From NCBI GenBank assembly GCA_026120035.1, contig JALRME010000005.1:744001-808000 (forward strand): a stretch of 64,000 nucleotides of DNA. The letters run 5' to 3'. A program made the translations under genes and the position numbers. The notes under the pieces are model-generated. The model did no database searches. It worked only from the letters and a program-made list of their open reading frames with translations, and had not been told where the DNA came from. This document shows positions 13,101 to 26,639 of this stretch, piece by piece (within the stretch, counting starts at the first letter, position 1; every line of letters starts with the position of its first letter). The DNA comes from Coleophoma eucalyptorum. Lineage: Eukaryota > Ascomycota > Leotiomycetes > Helotiales > Dermateaceae.

Positions 13101-15627
13101 TTGTCTCAATAAGCCTCGAACGCGTTTCTGGAAGGCGACCAACCCAGTGAAAACAAAGTCTGGTGATGAGATTTCTAGGAAGACGTCAAGATTCTTAAGT
13201 CCTGGCGCAGGTGTTTTCGAATTTGCTGATGCAGCTGCTATGATCTGATTCTCTTCACAGTAGATCCCGATACAAGTAGTGACCAGCTGGCAGGTTGAAA
13301 TGTCAGCGGAGCAGAGACAGACCAGAAATGCAGTCTCTAATTTTGTCCCCGTAATAGTCCTTTCTGGGATTTCGTCACTAAGGTTTGCGAGCTCCTTTGA
13401 CGACTTCAAAAGGGCAAGACGTGCGCTCAAGTAATCATGAACAAATCCGATGGTACCTTTGTCATCTTCATAATATGTTACGAGCTTCTCAGAGACGGAC
13501 TTCAGCATCAGCGATGAGGATCGCCAGAAGTTTGTTCTCATGAGATCATATCCATGCATCTCTTCAGCCCGCCACTGGGTGATTTGTCCCACGGACATGA
13601 GTCTCCGTACGACGGAGCTTGTAATGTCTCTCACTTGCTCATCCTCGGTCATCAAATATTTTGTGAAGGTTTGACACAACTCTTCAAAAAATTGATCCCA
13701 ATCAGCATCTTCAGTTGGGGCTCCTTCAAACAAGGTGAGTGGGGATGCATCAAGGAAGAGTAAGATATTGTATATCAAATCCGTAGATGGAACGCTCTCG
13801 AGTGGCTTTAGTAACGTATAATGCTCGTCAGGAAAGGAATCGCGTGATATTGGGCTTGCCGCCTGTAATTATCAGTATATCTAACTTCTGAAAGTTAAGT
13901 CGACGTACCTTGAGTTGCATTCGCATAAAATCAGACACCTTTGAAAAGAGTGGCTGATAGTCGCGCGAATTCGGTTGCCTTGCAAAATGCGAACAAGACG
14001 ATATGACTGCAATCTTGAATTCTTGTGGAGAGTTTTGAGCCAAACAGAGGGAAGTAAGATTCTCAACACAGGACTCAAAGTCGAGATGTGTTAGACTCAC
14101 AAAAGCCGCCGTCATCAGGTTACTGTCAATAACAGAAGCGTCCATGCCGGGTGTATATTTCCTGAATACGGCTTCACGAACCTCCTCTTGAACATCCAAT
14201 GCAAAGCTCAGAAGTGCTGCATCACTGTCAAGAGTGAAGTGCCTGGAAACCCTCAAGAGAGATGTTAGGCAGTAAATCGCAGGTTCGTTCCTGTTTCTCA
14301 AGGCTTTTCTAAGCATTTCCAGGAATTGCACTTTCTTAGTTATGCCGCTGCTCTTCACGTCTTTCATATTGCTTGCGACTTCGAAAACTTCGGGAAGCAG
14401 AAATAGTAAAGAGATCTGGAAGGGAAATAATAAAGCTTTCCGTCTGCCCCCATCAATCATAGTATTAGTCATGTCAAAGAGAGTTTCTGCACCTCCATCT
14501 AACCGTGTATGAATAGTATGCAATTCTACAAACTCTTCCGGATTCCTTTCCAGCCAGCGGGTTATGAGTAACGGGACCACGATTGCAACGGCTGTTTGGA
14601 AAGCTTTCCGCAGGTGTAGAAAACTGCCACATAGCTCTTGAATCACAATGCTGAGTTTGCGACTGTTGACCCAAAAATAGGATATCAGTCGGATGGTAAT
14701 AAGTGCACTACGATCTTCATCCGCAGCTGAGTTTACCTGCGCGTTGTTTCCTGGGGGTAAGTGTGCCGCGCGCAATCCCCGGAGTGAGTTTTTAAGGTAC
14801 TCTAAAACCTTCGGCCAATTGGAAGAGGAAATATACTCCACGATCCTCCGAGTTGCAGAGTTGGTGGTTTCAAGCTTTTCTAAAAGTAGCTTGGAAATCT
14901 CAGATATGACCGGTTGGCCATTCGCGGGACTGGAGCTCGTACTGGTAAGGCCGCTGGGTGCGATTTTCGAGCCAGCATATTTGAAGGTATCGTCGAGAAT
15001 ATTTGCCGCGGGAAGCACGAAGTTATCTGGAACAGGTTGCGTGAATATTTTAACGGCATCCAATATCCGTGATACAAGGTTATCGTCCAGAGGTTCAGGC
15101 GCATACTCCAGTCCATGCTGTGACAATCGTCCATTCTCATCCGCACCTTGCTCCTGTTTCGGTTTTCTTCTCGTCCCATTCTCCGATCCAGAATGTTCGG
15201 AGTCAGGGTGCTGGTCTTCCTCGCTCCTTGCTTTTTCTGGTGTCGAGTTCACATATGCCCAATGAGTCGAGCAGCATTCTGCCAAAAGCTCGATGACATA
15301 GAGCTCGGAGTGTATTACATGCAGGGGGTGCGATGTAATGGTCTTGTATGGCCGTGATAATTCCTCTAGCAGTTGGACCAGAGTGTCCACCACAACTCCA
15401 ATCGAGGCGCAACTGACATTGACGAGAGTGGCTCGCGTTAGAAGTACGACCTCGTCTCGGCGCAAGTCGTGGGAATGGGAACCAGTTCGGTGGGGAAGCT
15501 AGATCGGAGCGCAGGTCAGCGCGTGTCTGTTCGTTAAGTGGCGATGATGTATTGGACAGGAGTATATAGTTACCCTCGTAGTCAGCCTCTCCACCAAAGT
15601 GATGACCAGACTGGCATCTCCGTTCAT
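7138..15627 (-). CDS. IRA1: IRA/neurofibromin-type Ras GTPase-activating protein
   Basis: A negative regulator of Ras that stimulates GTP hydrolysis and so dampens cAMP/PKA signalling in the Ira1/2 and NF1 family. The coding region is about 8.5 kb with roughly a dozen introns, for about 2,500 residues. The start is MNGDASLVITLVERLTTR at 15627-15574, followed by a 75-nt intron. The long N-terminal helical region is followed by the RasGAP domain. Its arginine-finger segment reads ELLRRNCVATKMLSVYAKW (about 11490-11440), and the signature FLRFFCPAIVAPDAEG lies about 11145-11060. Downstream is a Sec14-PH-like module with MWHRPFGILIDATCYNGQNE and LTRVYVYNMNSAF (about 10245-10080). The C-terminal half (7410-9410) is a helical-repeat region as in Ira and neurofibromin. 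The catalytic arginine and the FLR motif are kept, so the GAP is probably active. The exact C-terminus is uncertain: either LIEVRFY* at 7138 or a short extra exon. The gene symbol is assigned by family only. Confidence 0.93.
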
Positions 15628-17794
15628 GGTGGAAGAGGGTTATGGCCACGCCAGATTGGCTGGGAGGATAGCAGGCATGCGGTGATGGCGGACTTGTCAG
15701 AGCCCTATTCTCGGCGTGGAGGTTGTGGAAGCTGTACGAAGTGGTCGCACGCATACATGCTCTTGAATTCTCACAATGTTGGGCCGATGGTGGGCGTCCT
15801 TCACCACGGGAATCCCTGAAGTGTTCGCCGTTGCGGACAGGGGAGGAGGGGTCGTGTGGAAAGGAGCGTGGAGTGGAGTACAACACGCGATGCACGTTGC
15901 ACCGTCGGGGGACAGTACAGGGGAGAACGAAAAGGTAGATCAATGGAATCGCCGAGGCAAGCGGCGGTCAGGATGTGAAGAAGAGAGCAGGAAATAAGCA
16001 GGTACCAAGAAGAGCATGGAATAGGTAGGGAAAAGAACAAGACCGAATATCGGGTTATTAAAATTGGGTGTAGATGGGTTGAAGGACTGTAGCTGAAGGG
16101 AGGCAGCCGACTGACACTACAAAGGACTAGTCCTATGCGATAATAACGTTTGCATAGTGTGGGGACCTGGACGGCCAAGACAGTGAAGAAGAATAATGAC
16201 AGCGGCCTTGCGAGCTATGAAATCGAAGATTAAAAGACTGTTGTCAGTGAGAGCGCCGTGGGAGAAGACTGCTCGCATGCCATATGCCGCCATCCGTAAT
16301 ACCTGCCGAAGCGTCCAAGGTACACACACATATCCACATACCGGAGGTGCTGTACTGTACTGTACTGTACTGTACCTAGTTTACTTACCTTACAGGGCCG
16401 TACCTTATCCACCCCAGCTTACACGACTTACGCCATCGAACATCGTCGCTACCAGGCTTTGTTGGTTCTGCTTGCTTACCACTCTTCGCCCTGTCCGCCG
16501 GCGCGAATGGATATGCGTATATGCCTTGTCCACCTGTCTCTACTATTGGGCCTCTTTATCTGCACATCTACATTCTAAGATGGTGAGGGAGTGCTTGGAG
16601 TGCCTCAAAGTCGGTAGTCCTGCAGTCTTCCGACAAATTGCTGCGTGCGGAAATCATGCCAAATGTGATAGGTCATTATTCCGGATGCAGCATACCTTTC
16701 CGTGCGGCTCAACGCGTATTACTATGGATGTCAGGTATTTTACAGGTCACGACCCACTGGCATCGCAATGTCAAGTCGGCTATCATGACACCTGCTCTAA
16801 ATGGTCCAAGAATCTATTCCGAATATGTGGTGCCGTGATGAATTGTAGATGTCCTCCTTCGCTATTTCAAATTATGGCATCTTGTCCTGGAAGGATTACA
16901 AGAGCTACAGAACATGTCTCGCAAATTATTCGGTCATAAAATATCTGACCAGATCTTCCTCTAATCTCATTGCAAGCTGGCCATATCACTGTAATTAGAA
17001 GAGCGAAAATATGCAATGCAATTATGCAGCATTACTATCTCGACTTCGTAGCTGAATTAATGATGCAACACAATAACGAGCCATATATGCTTTGGGTATA
17101 AATATCTGCACACCCAATTTATTTCCAAAGAGCAATTTTTTTGACTACCTTGAGCAAGATATTTGAAATGAGGACTTAGAGGTACTCCTTTTCCTGCGCA
17201 AAACAAGTTAAATTTCTTGCGAAGAGATCTGCAATGCTTGATACGGTAGCTACTAGGTCTCGCAAACACCGCACCATGAACCTTCTTGACAGTATGTTCG
17301 AGAAAGCAATATTAAGTTATCATACGCAGATATATAATAACAATTCACAAATATGACCGGTCTACAGCCTCAATCCATTCGATGTCTTCTCTCGCCTCTA
17401 CTGGCATACAGTTACCTGATGTTCTGGCGATCGGAGGTGTCACGTTACGAAACAGGGTGCTGGGTAGTTACGTGCTGCTACCGCATGTGATTAACAGCAG
17501 ATCGGGTCACGGACAAATACTAGTGGCACCGACAGGTACAGTTCAGTCAGGTAGATGGAGAAGAATTGCCATTCCTCAGTGTATCGTGAAGGTCAGCGCC
17601 CTATCGCTGCCGTGTAATAAGTACAAGTCCCATTGATAAAAAAAGCAAATCCATGCGAAGAACTCCCCCGAAACCATTTCAGAAAACCCCAGCCCATTAT
17701 CATATCAAATTACCCATATTCCGCCCGTCAATATATCCATGAGGATGCCATCGCACGGGTTGGAAGTCGAGAAACTTGAAGAAGTTGAAATCGC
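15628..17794. other. long intergenic region, IRA promoter and H3 3' flank
   Basis: About 2.2 kb without a convincing gene. The part next to 15627 is the IRA leader and promoter. A 247-codon frame at 16196-16939 (+) has no recognisable domain and runs through a simple repeat, so I do not call it. A tandem TACTG repeat lies at about 16351-16375. The frame at 17382-17636 is also unrecognised. Confidence 0.5.
16350..16376. repeat. short tandem repeat, unit TACTG/GTACT
   Basis: About four to five copies of a five-base unit (tgtac/tactg) in the IRA upstream region. This is a simple microsatellite with no other function visible. Confidence 0.8.
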
Positions 17795-18397
<603 letters not shown>

Positions 18398-19049
18398 TTT
18401 TAACTATTGTATTGATGACTATTGATGGTGATTGTTGTGGATGTCGAGAGTGGATGAGTCGAGATGATGTTGTAATGGAGAAGGAGTTGGAGGGCGGGAA
18501 GCGAATTCTTAAGTATTGGGAGGGCGTGGCACTGATTCCCAGGGCTGTGATCTGATTGCGTTCACTAGCGTGAGTCTAACCTTTTTAGGAATTGAAACTT
18601 ATTTTGATTTTGGCGAATTTGAGCGTAAGTTGTACAGAAAAGCTTTGGCCATATGAGAGCAGAATTACCACGAGGATACTAGCAGGTTTAGAATAGGATT
18701 GTTATATTTCGGATTAGATTGGCAATTATCCAATAGTTCTATAGAGTCATGTATGGCAGGTTCTCGAAATTCTAGCATTCCTCTGTCGAGATCCGCAAGT
18801 CTTCCGAAAACCCCAGACTGAAGTTCGTTGTTGATGCTCGCTAAGATCATCCAGCTCGAGCACGCAAGCTGATTGGCTCTGATTAGCCTCACAATCACGC
18901 TAGTACAATCACGCATCAGAGTATATCTCTCCAGCTCCCAGCTTCATCATTCTTACCTCTCCATTCAAGATCATAACTCCGCGTCACCAACCAGCAACCA
19001 TAAACACAACCCCTCTCATTTTCAACTTTACTCCCAAACAACCTTCATC
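18398..19049. promoter_or_regulatory. shared divergent H3/H4 promoter
   Basis: A 652-bp interval between the start codons of H3 (leftward) and H4 (rightward). It contains several CCAAT-type boxes: ATTGG near 18718 and 18872, and CCAAT at 18730-18734. These fit co-regulated S-phase expression, but the motif use is inference only. Confidence 0.6.
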
Positions 19050-19463
<414 letters not shown>

Positions 19464-20790
19464 GCGGGTTAATATTTTTGGTGCGGTGGTCATTTTTTCA
19501 CGGTCTTATGAATTTCTTCCCCATCGATGATGATGGTTTGGAGATGGGTGCTATTGGGTCTGGGTCTTGCTTTTAGGTGTTCTATTGTATCATACGGATG
19601 TGGGCTTTCGGGCATGGCTGATAGCCAAAAGAGAAATCAAACCACCATTAAACATGGCTGTGTGACTTGCTTTGTTTGCGTGACGCGTCGAGCTGTTTTG
19701 GGTCGTGCCCTGTATTCTTTCCTGTCGGCTGGCGCGTGTCTCGTTCCCACTGTGCCGTTTGGCGTGTCTCCGCATGCGTGGTGTTTGCACGAGGCCCCGT
19801 TTTGATGCCTTTCTTGTGTTCACAACCCGTCCTCTGCTAGCATGCTACCTAGTATGACTTGGTGCTATCTTGACACCGATGATTTGGAGTCTATATTTGT
19901 ACTTATCGGATTTCTAACTTATAGGCTACTAGTTTGCCTCGATTTAATCTACATGACTACCAGTTCAAGGAGGGCTTTGGATAAGTCGAACAGCAAGGTG
20001 TTACCAGTGTGAGTCACCCTTCCGTAAGCTGAACCTCCTGTTCGGGTGCGGTCAATAGCTAGTTCTCTTTTGCGGTAAAAATAGTCCTGTTCTCGGGCGG
20101 TTTGTCTGTAGATAAGGTGCTCTTTTCTTTAATGTATGTGGATGAAGTCGACGGTGCATTGCGTACTGTTCGTGGGCACAGAACGGTTGTTTAGATATGC
20201 ATACTCTCCACCCATCATTGTGTATGCTATGCTGGCTTATTCTTAAATATTGAGACATACATCATTGTCGTCCCCATGCCGAGGGACCTGGGTTCCTTCT
20301 TGTGGTCTTGTTGATAATGCCATGTTTTAACTACCCAGTACAGAAGCTCCACGTGTTTTCTTGGACTCGTCCATCTTCTGCTTAAGTTCTGCATTCTTTT
20401 TGGATATGGAGCTTACCGAGTATTTCGAAAAGACAATTCCAACCAAAAAAAAGTATTGAATCCTATATCATACCAGTGGTTATAATATGGAGGAGCCCTC
20501 CGCCCGAGAAGAGGGAAGGAGCATGTACGTGGAGAGCAGATATGTTCCTGGAGTAGGACGAAATGTTGGACTGTCCAGAGTGTTGTTTATTGGGAAGGGA
20601 GTGGGGGGGGGGGGGTTGCACATAAAATTTAGCGACACTTGGTATAGCATAGCGAAAATCGGCGGAGAAAGGTGACAACACGACAACACCCGTTCAAGAT
20701 AACAAAGTAGTAATTGAATGCTGTACGATTTCTATTACAAATGTAAAATCCACGTCAGGATGACTGTAATACCCCTCACTTTACCTATAT
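19464..20790. other. intergenic region after H4
   Basis: 3' flank of H4 and of the GMC oxidoreductase gene, which converge. The small frames at 19527-19805 and 20487-20675 show no domain. There is a run of nine or more G near 20606. I see no RNA gene. Confidence 0.5.
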
Positions 20791-22814
20791 TTAGAGTTTC
20801 GAGCTTAAATCAAGTCCATACTCAGCAATCAACTTCTCGGCTGCTGTCTCGCCCACCAGATATGCAGTTGATTGTGTATGATTACTTTGTATAAGTCAGT
20901 AAGAGTATTCGAAAACGGAGAGGGATAACAAGAATATGGAACATACTTAGGTAGCAAAGGAAGCACACTCAAGTCAGCAACTCGGAGGTTCTTTATTCCT
21001 GATACGCGGAAGCTTGTGTCCACGCAAGCCTTGGGGTCGCCGTCCTTACCCATACGCACGGTGCTGCACATGTGCCAGGAACTCATCAAAGTCTCTTGGA
21101 TATGATCCTGCTTCAGGTTAGATCTCGCACTCAGAGCTAGGGTTCTCATTTGTTTTTATGTGGAGAATTTTCTCTGGGAAATACTGACCAAACAATCCTC
21201 ATCCGAGCGACTCTTGGGGCACCCAATCATCTTGATCGTGTCTTTAGCAAAGGCGGGCGCCTCGAGAAGATTCATCATGGATTTCAAGGCTTCGATCGCA
21301 GCTCGCCGGTCATATGGATGTGAGAGCAACTTCGGGTCCACCAGTGGGAGATCAGCTGGATTTGAGGAAGCTAGTGTGACCTCGCCATATGACTGGGGAT
21401 TCATCGGGAATGCCAGAGCTGTCACGTAGGAATCAGTAGGCTGTAGTTGATAGTCCCCTATGAAGAGCGGTGGAACATGCGTGGCGATTTCAAAATGCGG
21501 CACAGTTGGCTTATTCAAGAGCTCCCGTGTTGAGTTATCCAAAGCTCCAAATTCCTCCGATGCCAAGACGGCGTCACTCTTAAACCAACCCATTGGCGTG
21601 GAAGTATAGTATTCGGTCATCTTCCCCGTCTTGTCTTTGAGATACTGTGCTCTCGCTGCAGCCGTGGCACTAGCATCCGTCTCAAATGCCATGCGATGGC
21701 TGGTTCCTGGCTTCTGAAGGATACTGACGCCAGAAAAGCAATGGTCTTGTAGGTTCTTTCCTACTTCCGATAGCTCATGGACAATTTCGATTCCATGCTT
21801 TTGCAACTCATCTGCCGGGCCAATTCCGGATAGCATCAGGAGTTGTGGTGTGTTCAAAGCTCCGCCAGAGAGGATAACTTCATTATTGGCATAGAATTCC
21901 CGCCCATCGATCGTCTTAACACCCGTAGCTCTCTTTCCGTCAAGGAGAACCTTAGATATCGGAGAGCTGGTAACAATGGAGAGATTGGAAGGCGCCCCTT
22001 CGAGGTAGCATGATGCCGTAGTTCGGTCACCTTTATACATGGTGAAGATCCCCATACCCATCCCAATAGGATTTCCTGAGTTTACGTCTGGATTTGTGCC
22101 CATGCCGATCTCTTCAGCGGCCTCATAAACATGATGAATACCCTTCTCCCAGATGGGGGCGTAACTGAGATGGAGTGGTCCATTGGTTCCATGGTCTGTG
22201 ACAGTTCAGCATCAGATATATCATGATGAGAATTGCAGCAGAAATTGACTCACCCTCAGCTTTAGGACTCAACCACTTTTGGATATCTCTTGGGACCTCA
22301 GTGTGATAAGACTCAATTTTTTTGAACCTCTGTTTCACATTCTTCCAATTCCAAGCATCATCCCCAACCTTCTTCGCCCATTCGTTGAAGTCCTCATCGG
22401 CACCGATGAGCCAGCACGAGAAGTTGATAGCCGAGCTTCCTCCAAGTCCCTTTCCACGCGAATAGTCAATTTCTCGATTCTTACAGTATTTCTGGGGTGT
22501 GGTTTTATAGCCCCAGTTCATTCCTTTGATGTCTAGTCAGTCTTTTCTTTACTTTTCCATAGAAAACTACGTGGCTTACCAGGTTGACTGAAAGCCAAGG
22601 TAAAACGGTCAGATGGAATCAAGTAATCAGGATTTTTGTTGTCACCACCAGCCTCAAGAAGTAGGACTGCAGGCCTCTTGCTCGAACTGGCAAGCCTTGA
22701 AGCAATCGCACATCCCGAGGGACCAGCTGTTACATAATCTTAGTCGCGTCTCAGATGGCTCGATATATTGGGTACTTTACCTCCTACGACAATGAAATCG
22801 AACTGGGAAGGCAT
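20791..22814 (-). CDS. GMC-family FAD oxidoreductase (choline dehydrogenase / glucose-oxidase-like)
   Basis: An FAD-dependent alcohol or sugar oxidoreductase of roughly 600 residues. The start is MPSQFDFIVVGG at 22814; after an intron the dinucleotide-binding motif continues GPSGCAIASRL. The second GMC block reads DYSRGKGLGGSSAINF and the PS00624-like signature is GALNTPQLLMLSGIGP. The C-terminal catalytic part has SSWHMCSTVRMG (active-site His) and, across the last intron, LLPNNHTQSTAYLVGE with the second conserved His. About five introns are seen. There is no signal peptide, so the enzyme is probably intracellular. The substrate cannot be told from sequence. The gene sits at the edge of the repeat-rich island and appears intact. 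Confidence 0.93.
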
Positions 22815-24139
22815 CTTGTCACAACCACTCTTTGGCAACTTCAAAATAAATGTACCTGTCTTATGGAAGTGTCGTCGAGACCAGCCGTTTTAAATCAATT
22901 CGGACTGACTCGTTTAAGGGAACGTCGTGAAACAGCCAATTCTTCAGGCAGTGGCCTTGTATCCTAGAATAGAAGAATATACAGCGTTTCAAGAAACTGT
23001 TACAAACAAGAAAGTTGCTCAGGCCAGCAAGATGATATCTGGATATATATATATATCTATCTCTCTCTATCTATGTGCCTTAAATTTGCTGGCCGTTGAC
23101 GCAAATGGCTACTGTAGCTCGCTAAAGTTCTTAGCTTGGGAAAGCCTCAAAATATGAGGGGTAGTAAACGCCCTGGCGTGTATCAAGAATGACTCGTGAT
23201 GACTCGGTATGTAGAGACGGCCCCTGTGTGCTATGATCATCGGTTGGGGAGCGGAGGCGGCAGTTTAGGTGGCTGTTTAAAGGGCAATTGGAGTGGAATT
23301 TATTCCGTAGGAAACTGAGGAGTAATCTGCGTGCGCTACGAGGAATCTGGGTGAGCCAATAGTAAACACTATTGGGTTGGTCGCTAGGTTTAGTACTTCT
23401 GCAGCAGCCTTTGTCAGCTGGAAGTACAACCCATTGGGCCTCCCTCCCAAGGCAGAGAGTTCCATAGTATGGGCCCCGTTCTGACATTGTGGGGTCCCCT
23501 ACTGTGCCTATATGTGTGTCCTGCGGATGATATCAGGATGTGATACGTTACTTTTGCTGCTGGTGGTATACACGGGAATAGCGGACAAGAACCACCCAAT
23601 GCAAGGAGTGCCGTGAATTAGAAGGGATGCAGGGAGCCTGCCTGAGTTTGCTGCATGTGCGGATGTCTACGAAGTATGCCAAACGCTCTGCACGGAGATT
23701 TCATGCGATCTGACCTAGAGACTACCTGGCTCGTCCTAAACCTGCCATTATCATTATCGCCAACCACAATAGAGGGATGGGTCACCCATTCAGCGAGATC
23801 TATAACGGTACCTGAACAATCGAGGTAAACGCCGGGGGTTTTGCACTGTGCCGACCATTTGTTGTGTAGTACTTCGGAACTAGCACCTCGGTACATGGGC
23901 TCACGGACCGACCACCCAGTAAAGTACAAGCTTGATGTAAGGCTAGCGACTTAGGCTTAACTTTGGGGCATATGGGAAGGCTGTTTTTCAGAACTTGGAT
24001 AGGACAAGGCATTTGGAACAGTCAAGGCCCCATTCATATGTCGAGGAAACTCAGCCCGTTTACACGTTACTATTTAACTCATTTCATCTATCAGCCACCA
24101 TGTAGAGAAAGTCAAGAAAGCTGTTAGTAAAAAGGTAGG
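22815..24139. other. gene-free transition zone next to the AT-rich island
   Basis: The first part is the upstream region of the GMC gene. A (TA)n/(CT)n microsatellite lies near 23043-23077. Frames at 23277-23929 on the minus strand show no domain. Base composition is still mixed here and becomes strongly AT-rich from about 24.1 kb. Confidence 0.5.
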
Positions 24140-24445
24140 TAGGCTGCACACTGGGTACCCATGGGCTGGTTTTTCAATTTGTAAACCACCCACTGCTTGT
24201 TCGCTTAACATAGGAGTTTCATCTAGTATATAGGGGTCTCAAAAGGGGGGGGGGTATCTCTTAGATTTGGACTATCAATTTCAACTTTAGAAAGTTAGAT
24301 CCTAGAGTTAAAATCAAGCAAGGAAACCACTCTCTCTTTTTAGGGACCTCTCCCCCTCTATAGTATAAAATTACGTAATGGTTATATAAGCTAGCTAAGA
24401 AACCAGTGCGTTCTACCTAAACCATTGGTTTTGGTGCGCAGCCTA
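24140..24445. mobile_element. hAT-like MITE with 8-bp target duplication
   Basis: A 306-bp non-coding element. The left end reads TAGGCTGCACAC and the right end GTGCGCAGCCTA, giving inverted repeats of 12 bp with one mismatch. The perfect direct repeat AAGGTAGG lies immediately outside both ends, at 24132-24139 and 24446-24453. Eight-bp duplications are the hallmark of hAT transposons. No transposase is encoded, so it would have moved in trans. Related sequences lie at about 28690-28860 and 61574-62105. Confidence 0.82.
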
Positions 24446-24497
24446 AAGGTAGGCTTAAGATTTGAAATATTATTGAAATATAGAGTAAGGATTATAC

Positions 24498-24884
24498 AAC
24501 GTAGGTTATAGGCGAGTGGGACATAAGTGAGTGGGACACTTGAAAATACACCAAAATTCGCGACTACTATACCTCCACCGATTTTGAATAATATTATATA
24601 GAAATTGATAAGTTCCTTAGTAGATTACCGAGGATCTAGGCAGTTATTGAAACATTAAAGAAAAAGTGAAAGGCAGGGATTATTTGGCCCCCAAGTTTCA
24701 TTTATAGGTTTTTATAATAGATATTAACCCAAGACTATATAAAAAGTTTATATATCCATAGAAAATACCACGTGTGTGTTAAATTATAGAAAATTTAGTC
24801 AGGTTTCTAAAGAAATATATAAGGATATGAAAATCGCAATTTTTGGTGCGTTTTCCAGTGCTCCACTTGATTATAACCTACGTT
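24498..24884. mobile_element. TIR element A (MITE-like, decayed)
   Basis: About 387 bp bounded by inverted AACGTAGGTTATA ends. Inside the left end two GCGAGTGGGAC/GTGAGTGGGAC-type motifs precede ACTTGAAAATACACCAAAAT, and the right end carries a decayed inverted counterpart. It is non-coding. It is the same family as the element at 24982-25415, with matching internal blocks, and diverges mostly by transitions. A Tc1/mariner- or pogo-type origin is possible from flanking TA bases but is not proven. Confidence 0.65.
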
Positions 24885-24981
24885 ATATAAAGTTTTATAG
24901 GCTTTCGATAAAATCGAGAGTCAAAATCCAAGAGACCCCCCCCACCCACCTTCGAAAACACCTGAGGAATAATATATAATA

Positions 24982-25415
24982 AACGTATTTCACAAGCGAG
25001 TGAGACGTACAAGCGAGTGAGACACTTGAAAATACACCAAAATTGACGATTCTTATATTCTTATATCTTAATCACCTTTTATTAAGAGCATATAAACTTG
25101 ATAAGTATATAATATTTGATTCATGCTTTAGAATGTTTTAAGTTTTAAGCCTACGTAAATATACAATATAGTATTATTTAAAAAAGGTAAAAATAAATGA
25201 TTATTTAGAGCCTAAATTAAATATTTTTATAGCTATAATGTACATGAGTTTAAAACCCAAGGAATTATTTATAAATCAACTGAAAAAACCACATGTAGAG
25301 TTTTCAAACTTTTATTGAATATCCATAGAGATATATAGATATAAGAATCGTCAATTTTGGTGTATTTTCAAGTGTCTCACTCGCTTGTGTGTCTCATCCG
25401 CTTGTGAAATACGTT
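24982..25415. mobile_element. TIR element B (MITE-like, long inverted repeats)
   Basis: About 432 bp with terminal inverted repeats of roughly 75 bp, nearly perfect. Each begins ACGTATTTCACAAGCG and contains two ACAAGCGAGTGAGAC-like boxes, followed by CTTGAAAATACACCAAAAT. TA dinucleotides lie at both borders, one base offset on the left. The interior is AT-rich and encodes nothing. It lies about 100 bp from element A in the same orientation. Confidence 0.75.
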
Positions 25416-25439
25416 ACGAAATCAAATATTACTAATGAT

Positions 25440-25612
25440 CGTATAGTCTGGTTAGCAAACTACATGGTAGGTTCTATCTTAACCACTGGGTTTTCATTCT
25501 AATAGTTAATTAGTGGTCTGGTTACTAGGTACCCTGGCTCGGAAAACTTGAAAAATCACCTAATAATCTGGTCTTGTTTTAAAGGTTCTTGCAGTTTTGG
25601 TGCGCAGCGTAC
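25440..25612. repeat. possible remnant of the hAT-like MITE, right end
   Basis: The stretch ends with TTTTGGTGCGCAGC, like the right end of the 24140-24445 element, and holds ACCACTGGGTTTT and TGGTCTGGTT blocks shared with the 28.8-kb copy. No target duplication was found. The assignment is weak. Confidence 0.35.
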
Positions 25613-26288
25613 TATATTTATTATCTCTGACAACCTTATAAGTATTTTGGCTCGCAAGTACCACGCGAGCTGAGAGGCGGTCTTCTATAAGGTATCTCTC
25701 TTGAACTTTTCAGAGTCCAGGTCGGAACTGTCACTGAGCCTACAAGTCGCATGTATTTAAAATGACTGTCCTTTTCGTTAGGTAATTGGGCTTATATAAA
25801 GCACATATTCACGGATGACAAGGTTGAGACTAGGTATCTTCACCAGCTGACTACCAATGTGATGACATGCATGTCTCGTGTTTGTCACCAAAAGTGTCCT
25901 TCCATCCATTCCGGGCATTGGCACAAATTTCAATGAATCCACCTTATTGAGCTCCCGTACTAATGATTATTAATACAGTACTGCCGCTCCCCATATAAGA
26001 ATAGTACGAATATTTCTTCTATACGTATAAGGATGGTAGGTATCAGTAATATAAGGAAATTAAGCAAGAAACAATAGTATAACAATAACCAGCATTGTTT
26101 AATTTTTAGAGCTTACCTTATTCTCATGGAAATAAGGTTTTTTATATATATATATATATATATATACTTATATAAGTAAGACTTACGTTAGTAAATACAT
26201 ATAAAATATACGCTATAGCCTATTGCAAGTTTAGGTTCATTAATTCGAACATAAGTCTAAGCTTAAGTTTACTACCTAGTTAAAACTT

Positions 26289-26440
26289 AAATGTAGATGT
26301 AGCGTAGTCTAAGCTTAGGCTTACATAAAACGTACTATAAAACAAAGCGTAAAAGTCGACTTAAGTTATATTTAAAGGATATTCTAAGTCTATTTTTGCC
26401 ATATAAAATATATAGATTATAGTACTATACTATATCTAAC
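26289..26440. repeat. diverged direct repeat, copy 1
   Basis: Shares TAAAACGTACTATAAAA and a series of further blocks in the same order with 26640-26795. Differences are largely transitions. The two copies are spaced about 350 bp apart, and no coding capacity is left. Confidence 0.6.
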
Positions 26441-26639
26441 AAGTACTACTACCTTACTGTGTTTAGGTGCACGGGTATGTAAACTATGCGCAAGACATTG
26501 TACGGATAATAATACTTGTAGAACTTGACAATAAGTATATACCAACCACGTAGGGCAATAAACAAAGACGATTAACAAAGATGATTAAAGCGCAAAGCAC
26601 CCCGAGCCCTATGGGCCTAAGTTTATTAACTAAAATATA

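Noticed and set aside
16196..16939. 247-codon open frame in the IRA upstream region
   Set aside because: No domain, odd composition, crosses a TACTG microsatellite, and no intron or start context supports it.
20600..20616. G run in the GMC 3' flank
   Set aside because: A simple homopolymer with no surrounding structure; it may be a sequencing slippage site.
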